Shown here piece by piece: positions 32,238-44,116 of a stretch of 64,000 nt of DNA (within the stretch, counting starts at the first letter, position 1; each line of letters begins with the position of its first letter). The stretch is taken from the NCBI GenBank assembly GCA_037042915.1, contig CM073197.1, positions 1,302,001-1,366,000 of the forward strand, in the 5' to 3' direction. This DNA comes from Auricularia sp. M13. Taxonomy: Eukaryota; Basidiomycota; Agaricomycetes; Auriculariales; Auriculariaceae. The position numbers and the translations under genes are program-made. The notes under the pieces are model-generated. The model had not been told where the DNA came from. It saw nothing but the letters and a program-made list of their open reading frames with translations, and ran no database searches.

Positions 32238-33708
32238 ATGAGACCCTCTGCAGCCCCTGATTTCATTTTCGGTCGATTTCAGGTCCCGCGCGCTTCCTTG
32301 CTCTCGCCTGAGTATCTTGCGCGTGCGCCGGCCGGTCGCAGGATGCGGGAGGATGCTGGGCGCGTGCTGGGGCATGTCGCGGAGATGACGACGCGCAAGT
32401 CGACGCTGCTGGCGCTGTGCCTGGTGTGCCGGTCGTCGTACTGGGCGGCCGCGCGCTGCCTGTACCGGTCCGTGGAGGTGTCGCGGACGCTGCGGCCGTT
32501 CGTGCGGACGACGAGCCGGGTGGCGAAGCTGGCCGGGTTCGTGCACGAGCTCTCGCTCGTCAACGCGGGGCTGTCGGAGGACTCGACGCGCCTGCTCGCC
32601 GACGCGCTCAAGTTCCTCCCGAACCTGCGCCGCATCGCGCTCCCGCCGCTCGAGCACGTGATCAAGGGCGAGGACTGCCTCGGCGTCGCGCTCGCCGCGC
32701 TGCCCAGGCTCGACGCCGTGCTGCTGCAGCGCGCCGGCGAGCGCACCCAGCTGCTCGCCCAGAAGCTCCGCAACCTCCGCTGTCTGCAGCTCCACTGGGG
32801 CCTGCAGTCGCTCGGCGACCTCGAGCCCCACCGCGGCTGCGGGCTGCTGCTGCTCGCCTGCCAGGACACGCTCGAGGAGCTCAACGTCCACGGTTTCGAT
32901 CTCGCGTCCTTCCTCGAGGCCCGCCCCAAGGCCCGCTGGCCCCGCGTGCGCGCGCTTACGCTGCTCTCGACGACCAACATCGACGACGTGCTCGTCAACG
33001 CGTTCCCCAACGTCGAGAAGCTTGTGCTGCGCGACCTGGACCTACCCGCCGAGATCCTCTGCGAGAACCGTCTCTGGCCGCGCCTGCGCCAGCTCACGCT
33101 CTCCGTGCCCAATCTCATCGACGGCGAGCCCGACCCGACCAAGACACGCGTGCTCGACCGCGTCGCCGTCTGGAACACGCCCACCGTCGACCCCCAGTTC
33201 ATCATGGACCAGCTGCGCTACTACAACCTCGCCCGCCTCTCCGCGCTGCAGTTCTACTCCGGCAGCGACTTTTCTGCCGCGCTCGTGCGCGCTATCTTCC
33301 ACGAGTGCCCTTGTTTGCGCATGCTCGGCATCCGCTTCGACTCGCCCAAATCCAATGTACGTCCGTCCCTCCTCCGCTTTCTGTCTAGCCAGCGTTCCCC
33401 GCTGACATCACACTACCCCCCAGTACGTGGAAACTTTAATCTCCGGCGAGGCACCCAATCTGCAGTTCCTATCTATGACGCTGTCCAACTATGTCTACCG
33501 CCCGCCGGACTCGCGCCCCATCTACGCCCTCGGCCGCCACTTCCCCGCGCTCAAGTTCGTCGACTTTATCGTCATGCGCACCGCCGCCGTGCAGTGGCGC
33601 GTCTACCACCACGAGCACGACCCCGACGTCGAGGTATTACTCATCAACGACGCCGAGTACACAGCAGCTGACTACTGGGAATGGGCCGTCGATGCCGAGC
33701 GGCGATGA
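32238..33708 (+). CDS. F-box-like protein with leucine-rich region
   Basis: Basidiomycete-type F-box protein, probably a Skp1-Cullin-1 adaptor. Near residues 40-75 the sequence HVAEMTTRKSTLLALCLVCR and SSYWAAARCLYRSVEVSRTL resembles an F-box. The rest has leucine-rich segments spaced like LRRs (HELSLVNAGL, LPNLRRIALPP, LRNLRCLQLHWGL, ALTLLSTTNIDD, FPNVEKLVLRDLDLP, LRQLTLSVPNL, LRMLGIRFDS, LQFLSMTLSNYVY). Two exons, 32238-33356 and 33424-33708, give 467 residues. The start is only 95 bp past the stop of the magnesium transporter, so the two genes may overlap in their UTRs. The target is unknown. Confidence 0.8.
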
Positions 33709-34482
33709 CCCCAGTTCCCACGCCCACGCCTTCGAGTCCGAGTCCTTCCACTGCCAGCCCCAGCTCCGCATCCATCTCCTCGCTGCCTTGCAACAACTGC
33801 AAGCGCGGATGACTATGCCCGTCACCGCCCTAAAATTATACATAACACCGCGCCTCTGTCTCTGTCTGTCTCTTGTCCCGTATCATCTCACACTCGTTTC
33901 CGCTGCTGTCCGTCGTCTGTCCTTTGCCGCTGCCGCTGTTGCTCGCTGTCCTTCTAAAGTATCGTATCCCGTCTTCCGCCGTCGTCTATGTTCTTTCGTC
34001 TGCTGGACCCTTCAGTCGCGTCCGTGCCCCGCTCCCCCGCCCCCGTGCCTCGTGCTCCGTGCCTCGCCCTGGATTCTTGTGGATGGATTATTAATGTAGT
34101 TTACATCTCGTGTAAATAGTCTACTATTCCGAGGAGGAGAATGTCTTGCATCGCTCTTTTGATTTCACTGTTCGATACGGCGCCTTGTCACGCCCAGTCG
34201 GCTCACGTCTCGAAGATGCGCGCAGGAGCAAATATAATACAGCATGAGAATGGCATTGTGAAGTAAAGGGAGGCTACTAGTACTACAGCGCGGTCGTCGC
34301 AAAGAGTGCAAAGACGGTGTAAGATATGAAGTGTCCATGGGAAGATAGATTCCGGTCCAAAGCATAAGAAATCCAGGTTCGCAGCCGGCAAATGCGCGCC
34401 AGCCATTTTGGATGTTCCAGAAGAGCGAGGATTAAATGGGAGAGTCATGCGGTGGAATCGAAGACGAGTAGGAGTACACCGA
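33709..34482. other. Intergenic between convergent genes
   Basis: 3' flanks of the F-box gene and the conserved orphan. Pyrimidine-rich on the plus strand around 33850-34080; no gene seen. Confidence 0.5.
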
Positions 34483-36103
34483 TCATGAGGACGGGAACGC
34501 GCCGGGGATCTTGGTGACGGCGTCGGAGCTGAGCGTGGGCGAGAGCGGCGGCGGCGCGGGCGTGGCGAAGAGGATCTGGGTGGCGCGCAGGTCTGGCGCC
34601 TCCTCGATGGTGATGTACTGCGATTTGGCCGTGCTGCCCTCGGGCGTGCCGACGAGCTGCGCGGACTCGGGCATCGCGGGCGGCGTGACGAGCTTCGGCG
34701 CGGACTCGTCGCTGTTCTGGCGCGACGCGGGCGGCATGAGCGACGGCTCGTCCGACGCGCCGTCGTCCCAGCTGACCGCATCCGCGTCGGTGTAGTCCGT
34801 GCCGTCCGTCGTCGCGCGGAACAGGCCCGGGTGCTCGACGTGCGCGTGCTCGTCGGGCAGCGTGCCGGGCTGCGCGAGCGGCGAGCGCGGCGCGAGGCGC
34901 TGCGAGCCGGAGCGGCTCACCGCGAGCGGGTCCGTCGCTGCGTGTTGAGGCAGGTGTACGTCGCTCGAGCTGCCGTCCGACACGCCGATGGCGCCGGGAG
35001 CCGTGGCGTTGCGCATGTGGTCCGGGGGACCACGCGCGCGGCGAGAGAAGCTCCTCGCGGGATCGACCGTCGAGCGAGCCCTTGCGCAAATGCGATGTCG
35101 AGGAGTCCGGGGAGAGCGTCATGGGGATGCTGGGCATGCTGCCGTTGCCGTGCGGGAATGGCAGCGAGTCGCTCACGCCCACCATAATCCAGATATCTTT
35201 CGAGTTGGACCGGCCGGGCGCGAAGGAGAGGCTGGTGAGGAGGTTGAAGCCGTGTTCAGACAGCGACGAGAGGATGCGCAGGATGTTGTTGAGTGAATCT
35301 TCATAAAATGTGTCCTCCCCGAATACTATTACGTTGCGAGTTAGTGTACGCCACTTGAGGACGGTGAACCAGTACGTACTGCCATAGCCCTTCAGCTTGA
35401 ACTCAAAGCCGTTGTTGCCAACTTTGCGTTCAGAGACTACACCGCGCGGCCAGGACTTTCGAACGGATTCGAGAATGGCCGGCGTGGAACTGAGGGGTGG
35501 CGACACGACGCGGATGACGGTGTCAGAGACGAACGACAGTGCAAACGGCACATGCATCTTTCGGCCTGCAACCAACGGCTCGTGCGGGACCCACAGGCCG
35601 TGAAAAGACCAGGGAGACGATGTCTCCGGCTTCCTTTCCATAGTCTATGCAAGACAAAAAGGTGTATCCTTGGGCGAGGACCACCGAGAGGACTTCGACG
35701 ATGAGCGTTTCACTGGACAGGCTCTTTGGCGTCGACCAGGCTTTCCTGCGAGAACGAACTGAAATAGGGCTTATCAGCACGCAGATCACGAATACAGCTA
35801 TTGAAATGGCTAGGCACCTTGAAGAGACGCGCGTTACGGTCCTCCTTGTACTGGCGCATGACATCGCGGGCCTCGAGCACAGCTGTCGCAGTCGCGTCAA
35901 GACAGGCTCGGATGCGTTGCGCGGGGGCGCACATTTCATGAGGCCGACGACATCGTCTGCGAAATTGGAGAGCCGGATCGCGTTTGCGCTGGTGAACGCG
36001 AGTAACGAGTAGGTCGAGGCACGGGCGCGTTCTTCTGGAACTCCTTGCGCGGTATGAAGTTGGCGTCTGCGGGCGACGTTGGCAGCGGGCTGGATGGGGG
36101 CAT
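34483..36103 (-). CDS. Conserved fungal protein of unknown function
   Basis: Not recognised as a named family. Likely start MPPSSPLPTSPADANF at 36103 (uncertain). Then EERARASTYSLLAFTSANAI, RLSNFADDVV, LDATATAVLEARDVMRQYKE and DRNARLF. The middle reads RRKAWSTPKSLSSETLIVEV, LSVVLAQGYTFLSCIDYGKE and VSLVFSRP. A domain near PFALSFVSDTVIRVVSPPLS, TPAILESVRKSWPRGVVSER, KVGNNGFEFKLKGYG, FGEDTFYEDSLNNILRILSS and HGFNLLTSLSF-RSNSKDIWIM looks globular and conserved. The C-terminal third is Ser/Pro-rich. An intron of about 64 bp near 34960-35030 joins LLSPRA to SSDVHLPQHAATDP. Another frame at the 3' end would give a hydrophobic tail (VPVLMIGVLLLVF). Confidence 0.6.
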
Positions 36104-37128
36104 GGCGGTCGTAATTGGGCGTAAAAATGCGGAGAAGGAGGACAAGGATTAAATCAAGTCTCGGAGTCCGCTTCAATCCATCTCGGTTGAGTATGACGTG
36201 CACGCACAACTTCCAACTTGCACCGGTCCACTCTGCCTCCGCTTCCTGCTCTCCGTCCCACCGCACTCGCGTGTCCATACCCACAGCCATTCTGCTCCTA
36301 GTCTAGCCCTGGCGCGCAGCCGCCTCTGCACGCGGCTTCATTTGCAGCTTGCCTCCAATCCCGCGCATCGGCGAGCCACATCTCGATATCAATGACGTTC
36401 TGCATCTGAACCCACAATGCTTCCTGATTTCTACCCGAATCTGGAGGCACTCTGATCTCGGCGTACCTATCGACTGGCCTCGAACGCCATGCCTGTATTC
36501 CTGGCCATGCTGCTTGGCTCCTGCTCTGCATGCAAAAGTATCTGGACACTGAACGCCAGTCTTTCAGGCTGTCTCGTCGATCCTGATAAACGCACGTGCA
36601 GGCACGCGAGCGCCATTTGAGTGCCCCAGGCTCGCGTCCCATTCTGCGGCGCGGCAGGCGCCCATGACATCACGCGTTCCACCTGTGCTCGCGGCTTCAA
36701 TTGCTGCAATTCTTTGTGCCATTCCAAAGTGATTGCACAGGGAGTAAACTCTCTCCTGTTGTTCTGAGACTCCAAATGCTAGTGTCTCTATGTTCTGACT
36801 CATTCTCTCCGCCACGCGTGCCCCTAGGAAAAAAAACATCAGCGGCTGGCGCTCCAGGACTGTCTGGGCTTTGGGGATGCCATGAAGGTCTACATGATAG
36901 CATTGCGGCGAGGCGCTCAATTCTCGCTGGCAGTACTTAGTTCCACAGATGAGTGGACATAGAACATGTCTGGCTAATCGATTAGGCCGCCGTTGATTGT
37001 CCTCGGACGCCAGATGGGACTTGGGCGTGAATGCATTTCAATTTAGTAATGAAGCAACTCGGAGCACACATTCCATTTTCTGTCCTTCGAATAACTTGCC
37101 ATACATTTCCCGGCACGTTTCAACCGAT
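36104..37128. other. Intergenic, no recognised gene
   Basis: About 1 kb between the conserved orphan's start and the amidohydrolase stop. Open frames on both strands are short, overlapping and without family motifs or splice support. Confidence 0.45.
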
Positions 37129-39113
37129 TCACCACACTCCAGTTTCCCTACGGCGGATCGTCCTCCCTCCCCTAGAACCCGTCACTTTCCCGCGCGCTAC
37201 GGCAACCTTGCCGTTCACGAACACCCACTCGATGCCCCGGCTCTGCTGGTTTGGCTGGGCGAATGTCGCAGCGCTCGCCACGGTTGGCCGGATCGAACAG
37301 CACGATGTCCGCGGCGAAGCCCTCCCGGATGAGCCCGCGGCGCACCTCGCCGTGCAGCAGGCCGAGCCTGCGCGCGGGGCGCGAGGTGAGGTGCGGGATG
37401 AGCTCCTCCAGCGCCGTATCCTTGTGGAACGGCGCGGGGTACGCGTCCGACACTGGCACCTCCGGCGCGCCGTCTGGCCCGTCGACGGGGGGCTCTGCGA
37501 AGATGTCGCGCGCATAGAAACCCAGGTAGCGCGTCATCGTGCCCCAGACGCGTGGATGCGGCTTTGCGGGAGTGAGGATGCCGTCGGACCCTACATTTTG
37601 CGGTCGTGCGAGTCAGTACGAAATCATATGGGACGGGACGAATGCAGCGCAGGACCGACCTCCCAGATGCACGGAGCTTGTCATGACCTTCCGCACGTTG
37701 TCCTCGTGCCCGGCGTGCTGGATCATCGTGGTCGCGAGCTGGTCGTGCACGAGGATGTGCACCAGCAGCATGAAGGGGTCGTCCAGGCCCTGCTGCGCCT
37801 GGGAGAGCCGGCGTCACGGCGCGCGCGGCGTCTGCGAGGCGCGTGCCCACGAGGGAGAGCAGGTACGGGTCCGCCTGGCCCGCAGGCGAGTTGATGCCGC
37901 CGATCTCGATGGTGGCAAAGTCCACCGCGAGCCCGTGGCAGCCGTCCGTCCCGTTGCGCTCGACGTCCTCCCGGATGCGCGCCAGCACGTCCGCGCCTTC
38001 CGCGCCTGTGAGGCGCTGCAGCGTCGCGTCGTAGCCGCCGGCGAGCGCCCAGCTGGGCAGGAGCGACGAGAGGGTCGTCGAGCTGGGGACATACGGATAC
38101 GTATCGAGCGTCACGTCGAGCCCGCGTGCGAGGTGCGCGTCGACGATGGAGAGGAACTGCGGCGCGATGCCTTTGTTGTGCGGGAAGTTGAGTGTCGCGT
38201 GCGTGAGGTGGATCGGTGCGCCGGTGGCGGCGCCAATGCGAAGCATCTCCTGATATGCGCCGAGCACGTCTTTACCGTACGAGCGCGTGTGCGGGCAGTA
38301 GTATGGGATATACTTGTCTCCATTGGGCCCAACGGTGGCCTTCTCTGCGAGGACGGAGCACAACTCGGTCAGCTCTTCCTCGCTGGCATACATGCCGGGG
38401 GTATATGTCAAGCCCGAGCTCATGCCCACTGCGCCGTCCTCGATCCCGCGCCTGAGAATCTCTTTCATTTGTTCGATCTGCTCTTTGGTTGCTTTGTCGG
38501 GATCGTTGCCGACTGCGATCATGCGGAGGTTGCCCTGCGGGACAAGGAACGCGACGTTCGTCGCCGTCCCGTGACGGTCGAAGGTGTCCAAATAACTCTT
38601 GACTGAGTCCCACTTCCAGAACTCCTCGCCCTTGGGCCAGAAGGACGGGGCATGCGAGGGGTTGCCGTTCCAGCCTGCGATCTGCTTCCGGATTTGCTCG
38701 AGAGCGGGCGGCGTAACAGGCGCGAACGCGATGCCGTCTTGGCCGATAACCTCCGTCGTGACGCCCTGCGAGATTTTGGGCACGTGCGACGGGTGCGTGA
38801 GGAGGTGGAGATCCGAGTGCGCGTGCATGTCGATGAACCCCGGGCTGAGCACCAATCCCGTCGCGTCGATCTCGAGCAGCTCGTGCGATGCATGCTCGCC
38901 TTTCAGACGCTCGAACGTCTCGCGCGCAAGACCGCCGACGTGCGAAATAGTCCCGCCGCGAACTAGCACATCGAGCACTTTCCGCGGCTGGTCAGTGCCA
39001 TCGATGACATGAGCGCCGCGAATCAGGATGATCGTCGGCTCATGCTCTGGCGGAGGAATGAACGCAGGATAGGCCGGTGTGCCAGCAGCAAGCTGGGTCG
39101 CCGTTCCACACAT
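37129..39113 (-). CDS. N-acyl-D-amino-acid deacylase-like amidohydrolase
   Basis: Metal-dependent amidohydrolase of the D-aminoacylase family, cleaving N-acyl groups from D-amino acids or related amides. N-terminal beta domain: TIILIRGAHVIDGTDQPRKV, LDVLVRGGTISHVG. Metal site: GLVLSPGFIDMHAHSDLHLL (HxH), QGVTTEVIGQDGIAFAPVT. Further blocks are DGAVGMSSGLTYTPGMYASE, APIHLTHATLNFPHNKG, DVTLDTYPYVPSSTTLSSLL and LATTMIQHAGHEDNVRKVMT, then GSDGILTPAKPHPRVWGTMT, RYLGFYARD, RRLGLLHGEVRRGLIREGFA and ADIVLFDPA, and NGKVAVARGKVTGSRGGRTI. The frame shifts by one base twice: at 37799-37817 (19-bp GT-AG intron, or surplus base in CCC) and near 37284 (surplus base in AA before TVASAATFAQPN). No secretion signal. 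Confidence 0.85.
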
Positions 39114-40678
39114 GGTACAGGGCTTGAGCAGAGGTCGTTTGGGAGAACACCAGGGTTGCTCGTCCGGATGGCAACAGTTCTTCTTTTCAATCGTCCGAGC
39201 TAGTCATTCGTCATTTCGGCCGGAAGTCATGCCTCAGCGTATTATGGCATACGCCATATGATGCTAGGCAGATAATTTGGTCACAAGGAAAGCGGCAGCC
39301 CGTCGTTCCGAGTCCGGGGACGCCACCGGTATATCCCGATGTTGTATCCAAACTGGCGTCGTAAGCGCCGGGGGGAGAACAAATCCAGCTCACGTGCCCA
39401 GCAGAGCGCGATTTACACCCGGAAGATCACGTGGTTGGAGCGCGTCAACCGTGTCGCCATGTGTGAACTTGCCGGTCCTGCAGCCAGCCAGTTGCAGTGA
39501 ATGCACATATCGATGTATTACTACGCAAACGTCACCGCTTGCCTCACAACACGGTTCCTGATGTTGCAGGTGGACGTGTGGAAATAGGATTCTGCAGGTG
39601 CCATCTTATGGCCACGTCTGACATGGCTAAAGCTCCGGAGCAGTTGCGGGCAGATCATGAGTTCGGTTAGTATCTAGCGATTTAAAACAACAAACAACAT
39701 AACACCGCCGGTCGCGTCTGCGTGGTCCCGGGGTCCTTGCCTCGCGGTATATCTCGTGGACATTGCCGTCTTCCCCTTCTCGCGCTCACATTGGAACCCG
39801 TGGCTGTATAAGTCGTCGATCGCACGTTGACTCGGTCCTGGAGGGGCCAACGTCCAGCGCACTCAATGCGAGAAGAGTGGGAGAGAGCCACTGACGAATT
39901 AACTCGCTATCACCCCTTAAGGTGGATAGTATTCTGTTCGGCTTTCGTACGCGGCGTGGTTGAGGATATGAACAGCTACCGCAAACCTATACACTCACCG
40001 GCGCATCACGTTTCTTCCACACTTGGTGAAGATAGCTACGCAGCGGAATTTTCATCTTACCCTCAGACCTGAAGGGGGACCGCTGATCAAGTCAATTTAG
40101 TGCTGCAATGCTGGATTCTCAAGCGCATGCGTCCACGCGTTCACGCACTCACGCTCTCGCATCCAGTGCACGTCACGCCCCTTTTGTAGATCACGTAGAA
40201 TGAAGGACAACTCCAAGTTTGCCGCCTGCCAGTTTTCACTGTCCCATTTCCCTCGAGGCCAGTTCGATCCATCCGCAGCGCGATTCGAAAGTCTCTCTAT
40301 CACTCTTCCCTTCAGCAGCTGTTGATTCCAGATAAGTGGTCACTAGCCTTAGCGGAGGAAGCCCTGGTAGAAGCAGTTTTTAGCATCCGATTGACATAGT
40401 GATAACTGATGCGATCCGGATTCCGATGTTAAAGCCTCTCGAGCAGACTGTCATCTCACGGCCTGTTCCCAGTGCGGATCCTCGCTGTGGGACACGTTTG
40501 CATCCAGAGAACGCCATCGCAGGACTGATGGCTAAGTAGAACAAGTGGTCCAATGATTGCAAACAGAGCTTGCCTCTCCCGACGTTGTGGCTTCGCCAAG
40601 CGTGTGTGAACAGTCATGTCTGCAATCGAGGAAGTTGATAATATTTGTCTGCATGCGACCTAAGACCTAGCATAGGGC
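39114..40678. other. Intergenic, no recognised gene
   Basis: About 1.56 kb between divergent promoter and SEC39 3' flank. AT content is higher than in the genes and no open frame has family motifs. No terminal repeats or transposase fragments seen. Confidence 0.45.
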
Positions 40679-43600
40679 TTAATCGTCACCAATCAGCCAA
40701 CCGACGCCCCGCGCGAAGGCGTGTTTCGCAGCGCCAGTCACATCCGGAGTAACTGATCGTTGTGGCTCGTCACTGCCTGAGCGTCCATGTCCACCACCGA
40801 ATGGGAACGCGCCCGCAACACGGCTGAGCGTTGCAGCGGCCCGCTGCCCACCGGCAACAAGGGCTCTCGCCGCAACATCGCTCGTCGCCGGGGAGCCCGG
40901 GACCTGCATACCCTGAAGTCGCGAAGCAAGGCTTGTGATGGCTGCACCAACCCGTTCTTGGGTATCGCGCGACTTTCGGGGCTGCTTGCGTTGCTGCCGC
41001 GGGGCCGTCTTGCGCGCGTCCAGATGCTCGCGTTCGACACGTCGCCAAGTTGACAGCACGTCAAGCGTATGTTCTGGAGGACAGAGCCTTGCTGCATGTG
41101 AAAGCAGCCGCAAGCGGGCAGGCAAGTCGTCCCATTCTGCTTGACGGCCAAGCTGGAATGCCGTGCGCCATGCCACTTCAGCGTCCTCTGGCGAATGAAC
41201 AGACGATACCATCTTCGCACTCGCAGTTTCGGCAGCCGCGAAGTCCTCAGCTGCTAGGGCAGCATCTGCCAGCATGCCATACACTCGCGCGTCTCCAGGA
41301 ACTCCGAGCTTGTTCGCAAGCTCAAGCATTACCTGCGAGTGCTTGTACGCGTCGTCGGTGCTAGCAAGGACGCGCGCTATGAGCGAAAGACGGTCCTTTT
41401 CGAGCCGGATTTCAATAGGCGCGAGTGGGTGTCCAGATCGAGAGCGAACGTTGAAAGAGCAAATGCGGCTGGTAGCTTCAATAAATTCGCGTTCTTTCCG
41501 TATCGTTGCTGTCTGAGGTGCGACGGAAAGGCTAATAGAAAACGGATGAGTCCAAGGACAAGTCTCATGCAGAAGGCGCACCAATCGTAAGCAAGCTTCA
41601 TTTCTCCTACATGCAGGTTCCCCGAGCTGGCATTGTCGTAGAACTCGCGTGAGGCAGCCAGCACAAGCTCCTCAACCACGTGCGGCTCGAGCGGTCTGTC
41701 GGTATCGGATGGGTTCAGTAAAGCTCCAGCAATGTCAAATTCTACGCAAAGCGTGAGCCAAGAGGCCATAATCAGGGGCGAACTCAGCCACGCACTGCCA
41801 GAGCTTAGCAAACCGCCGAAGAAGATTCGAAGAACTTCGTTCTTGTCCAGCATTCCGAACGGACCTTTCAAAGGTCCGCGACCACCAGTCGCGAGTTTGA
41901 GCATGTCGTCCTTGAGCGCCTCCCACTCGTCTTCGTTTTCGAGTTCGTCCTCACGACCGCCACCTGCCCGCCTTGCCATGCGTGTCGCGTAAGCACGCTG
42001 CTCATCAACGTTCTCCGAGCTCTGCAAGAACCAGCGAAGCGGCGCTGGTACACTCCATCGAGCAAGGATCTCGCCCGAGTCAAGGTGAACATCCAACACA
42101 TCCAATGCGCGCGACAGGGCAAAGGCGGGAAGCGGGGTGAAGAAGAGTAAGAGGTCCGCCGGCGTGCATTTTGGACGCGATGTCGACGGCGCAACAAAGG
42201 CGCCGAGCGAAAGGAGGGTCATATCCGCCTCGTCCTGCTCGTCAGCACCCTTCGCGCCTTCCCACGCTGGCAGACATTCGAATATCCTACTCATTATCCC
42301 CCAATCGTATAAGCTGTCGCTGCCATACAGGCATGCTAACGCCAATCGCGCCATGTGCGCGTCGTCCTTGATTATCCGCTGCGCTGCCGATAACGTGGGT
42401 TTGGAGGCTTCAAATATAGCGGCCAGTAGCGACAACGGCGCTTCTAGCATATACTCGGTGAGTATACGCGATGGGAGCTCGGGGTCCGGCGAGCCTGCGC
42501 GCTCGCAACGCGATTCCAAGACGTAAAGGTATGGCAAGACCAAACTGCGGATATTGTCGACAACCGTTTCCGGCGTGCTGTGGGCGAGGTACGCTCTAAC
42601 GACTGCCAATGGTGCGAGCGTCCGCCATCTTTCCAGCGACCAATCCTCAGCCAGGCTGTCGTCGCCAGGCTGCACGGTATCGTAGACTAGCCGTTCGAGC
42701 AGACTGAGTTCTTCTCCTAGCTCGTCCAAGCCAGGAACGCCTTGAGCAGCTCCGTGTTGTATGAAAGCAAGGGCCACGTCCACTAATCCGGTATTACGCT
42801 CGATGCTAAGAGCACGAGTGCGATACCATTCGGATAGTCGAAGAGCATCGTAAGTTTCGTCGGCGCGTATGTTGTCGAGTTGACTGTCCGACGCTTTTTC
42901 GAGCAATGCAAACCCAGACGATGCCACGGCAGATACGACATCAGACGATTCACACCATTCTCTGGCGCGAGCGGGCTCGGATTGAGCCAGTCGTTCCTCG
43001 CGCTCCAGTGTCGAGTCCAGCCGAGGTAAGAGCTCGACGAATAGCGAGGGGTGCACATGATCTGGAATTGCTTCCAGAATAGCGAAGCGGTACGGGAAGA
43101 GTTCAGCGGGATGTCGTCGCAGCAAAATCTCTAGCGCCTGAAAGTGCGCAAGCGAGGCTAGGTAGAGAGTAGATTCCAGAATGGGCTGAAGGATGAATTG
43201 CGATGGTTGAATGACGAGCGCGTCGTTGCCTGCCGCTGGGGGTGCGTCGTCGGCGTCGGCCCAGGGATCCAAGTCCAGGTCAGGCTCGTTGCTGTCAGAG
43301 AGCGCACGCGCAGCGACCAGGTTTGCATAAGTCTCGAGCCTATCTTGTCGCTCTAGTAGTGTAGCACGTATGGAGCACGCCCGGGCTTCCGGCTCGTGCG
43401 CCGCAAAGTAGCGTTGAGAAATGGCGAGTGTAGTAGCAGCCGCGGTTGCCTGCTCGTCGACAGTATCCTCGTCCTCGTCTTCAAGCGCAGCGGCCTCTGC
43501 AGCAACACCTTCCTCAGCCTGGATGACTAGCCTTTGCGAGCGTGCGAGTCCTATCGACAGTAACCGTCGCTCGAGCTCGACGTCGTCTAGCACGCGTTCG

Positions 43601-43773
43601 ACGCAGGCTGCAGCAACCCACAAGTCGTCGCGCACCAACGCGAGCGTATCGTCAATGGTGGCAGCAGTGATTTCTTCGTTCGTAGAGCGCGCCCACTGCT
43701 CTGCGGTCGAGCTCGTTGTCACCGTGCCGTATTCCATGAGCGTGGAGCTGCAAGTGTGAGAATGCTGAGTCAT
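40679..43773 (-). CDS. SEC39: Dsl1-complex tether subunit Sec39 (NBAS-related)
   Basis: Large alpha-solenoid protein of the ER tethering complex for Golgi-to-ER COPI vesicles. The first exon runs without interruption for about 730 residues (SLYLASLAHFQALEILLRRH; PAELFPYRFAILEAIPDHVH; RTRALSIERNTGLVDVALAF; IRSLVLPYLYVLESRC). Near its end comes the Sec39 signature (KDDMLKLATGGRGPLKGPFG; MLDKNEVLRIFFGGLLSSG; DNASSGNLHVGEMKLAYDW). After an intron it resumes TATIRKEREFIEATSRICSF, NVRSRSGHPLAPIEIRLEKD and RLSLIARVLASTDDAYKHSQ, then an alpha-helical end with a basic Ser-rich linker and stop at 40679. The start is either 43773 or MEYGTVTT at about 43737. Confidence 0.85.
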
Positions 43774-44116
43774 CTTGCTCCGCCGGTCCACTCGTGTGAT
43801 GATGGCCGCACTTTGCCAGGTAAATCCGATGCCGCGAATGCGTGCCCAGGCACATGCTCAGATATAATCTGATATTGCAATCGGCCTCATGATCGCTCAT
43901 GATCCCGCGCGCCTGGTGCAGGAAGGACATTTGAATACTCCAAGGCATTTATCTCGATTTTGCCGAGCCGAAATACCCTTACAAAGGCTAAATTACATCG
44001 CCGGGAACTGGCGCATCCTGTGATTGCTGGCCCGGATGACGCTGAAACAGGCTGCCTAAGAGCCAAACGCTTGTACACCCCAATCAATTCAGTCCCTGCC
44101 CCGAAGTTCTCACCAC
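43774..44116. other. Intergenic
   Basis: SEC39 promoter and NRDE2 3' flank; no further feature seen. Confidence 0.5.

Noticed and set aside
34445-34482. Hydrophobic tail VPVLMIGVLLLVF as the true end of the orphan protein
   Set aside because: It lies in a different frame, with no GT-AG intron found to connect it. Kept only as an alternative.
37129-39113. Reading the amidohydrolase as a pseudogene
   Set aside because: Only two one-base breaks, at or near homopolymers, with all motifs intact; sequencing error or tiny introns are more likely.
39114-40678. Possible tRNA genes or transposon remnants in the long gaps
   Set aside because: No TΨC-loop GTTCRANNC followed by a matching acceptor stem, no terminal inverted repeats and no transposase motifs seen by eye; also checked in 36104-37128 and 56263-58807.
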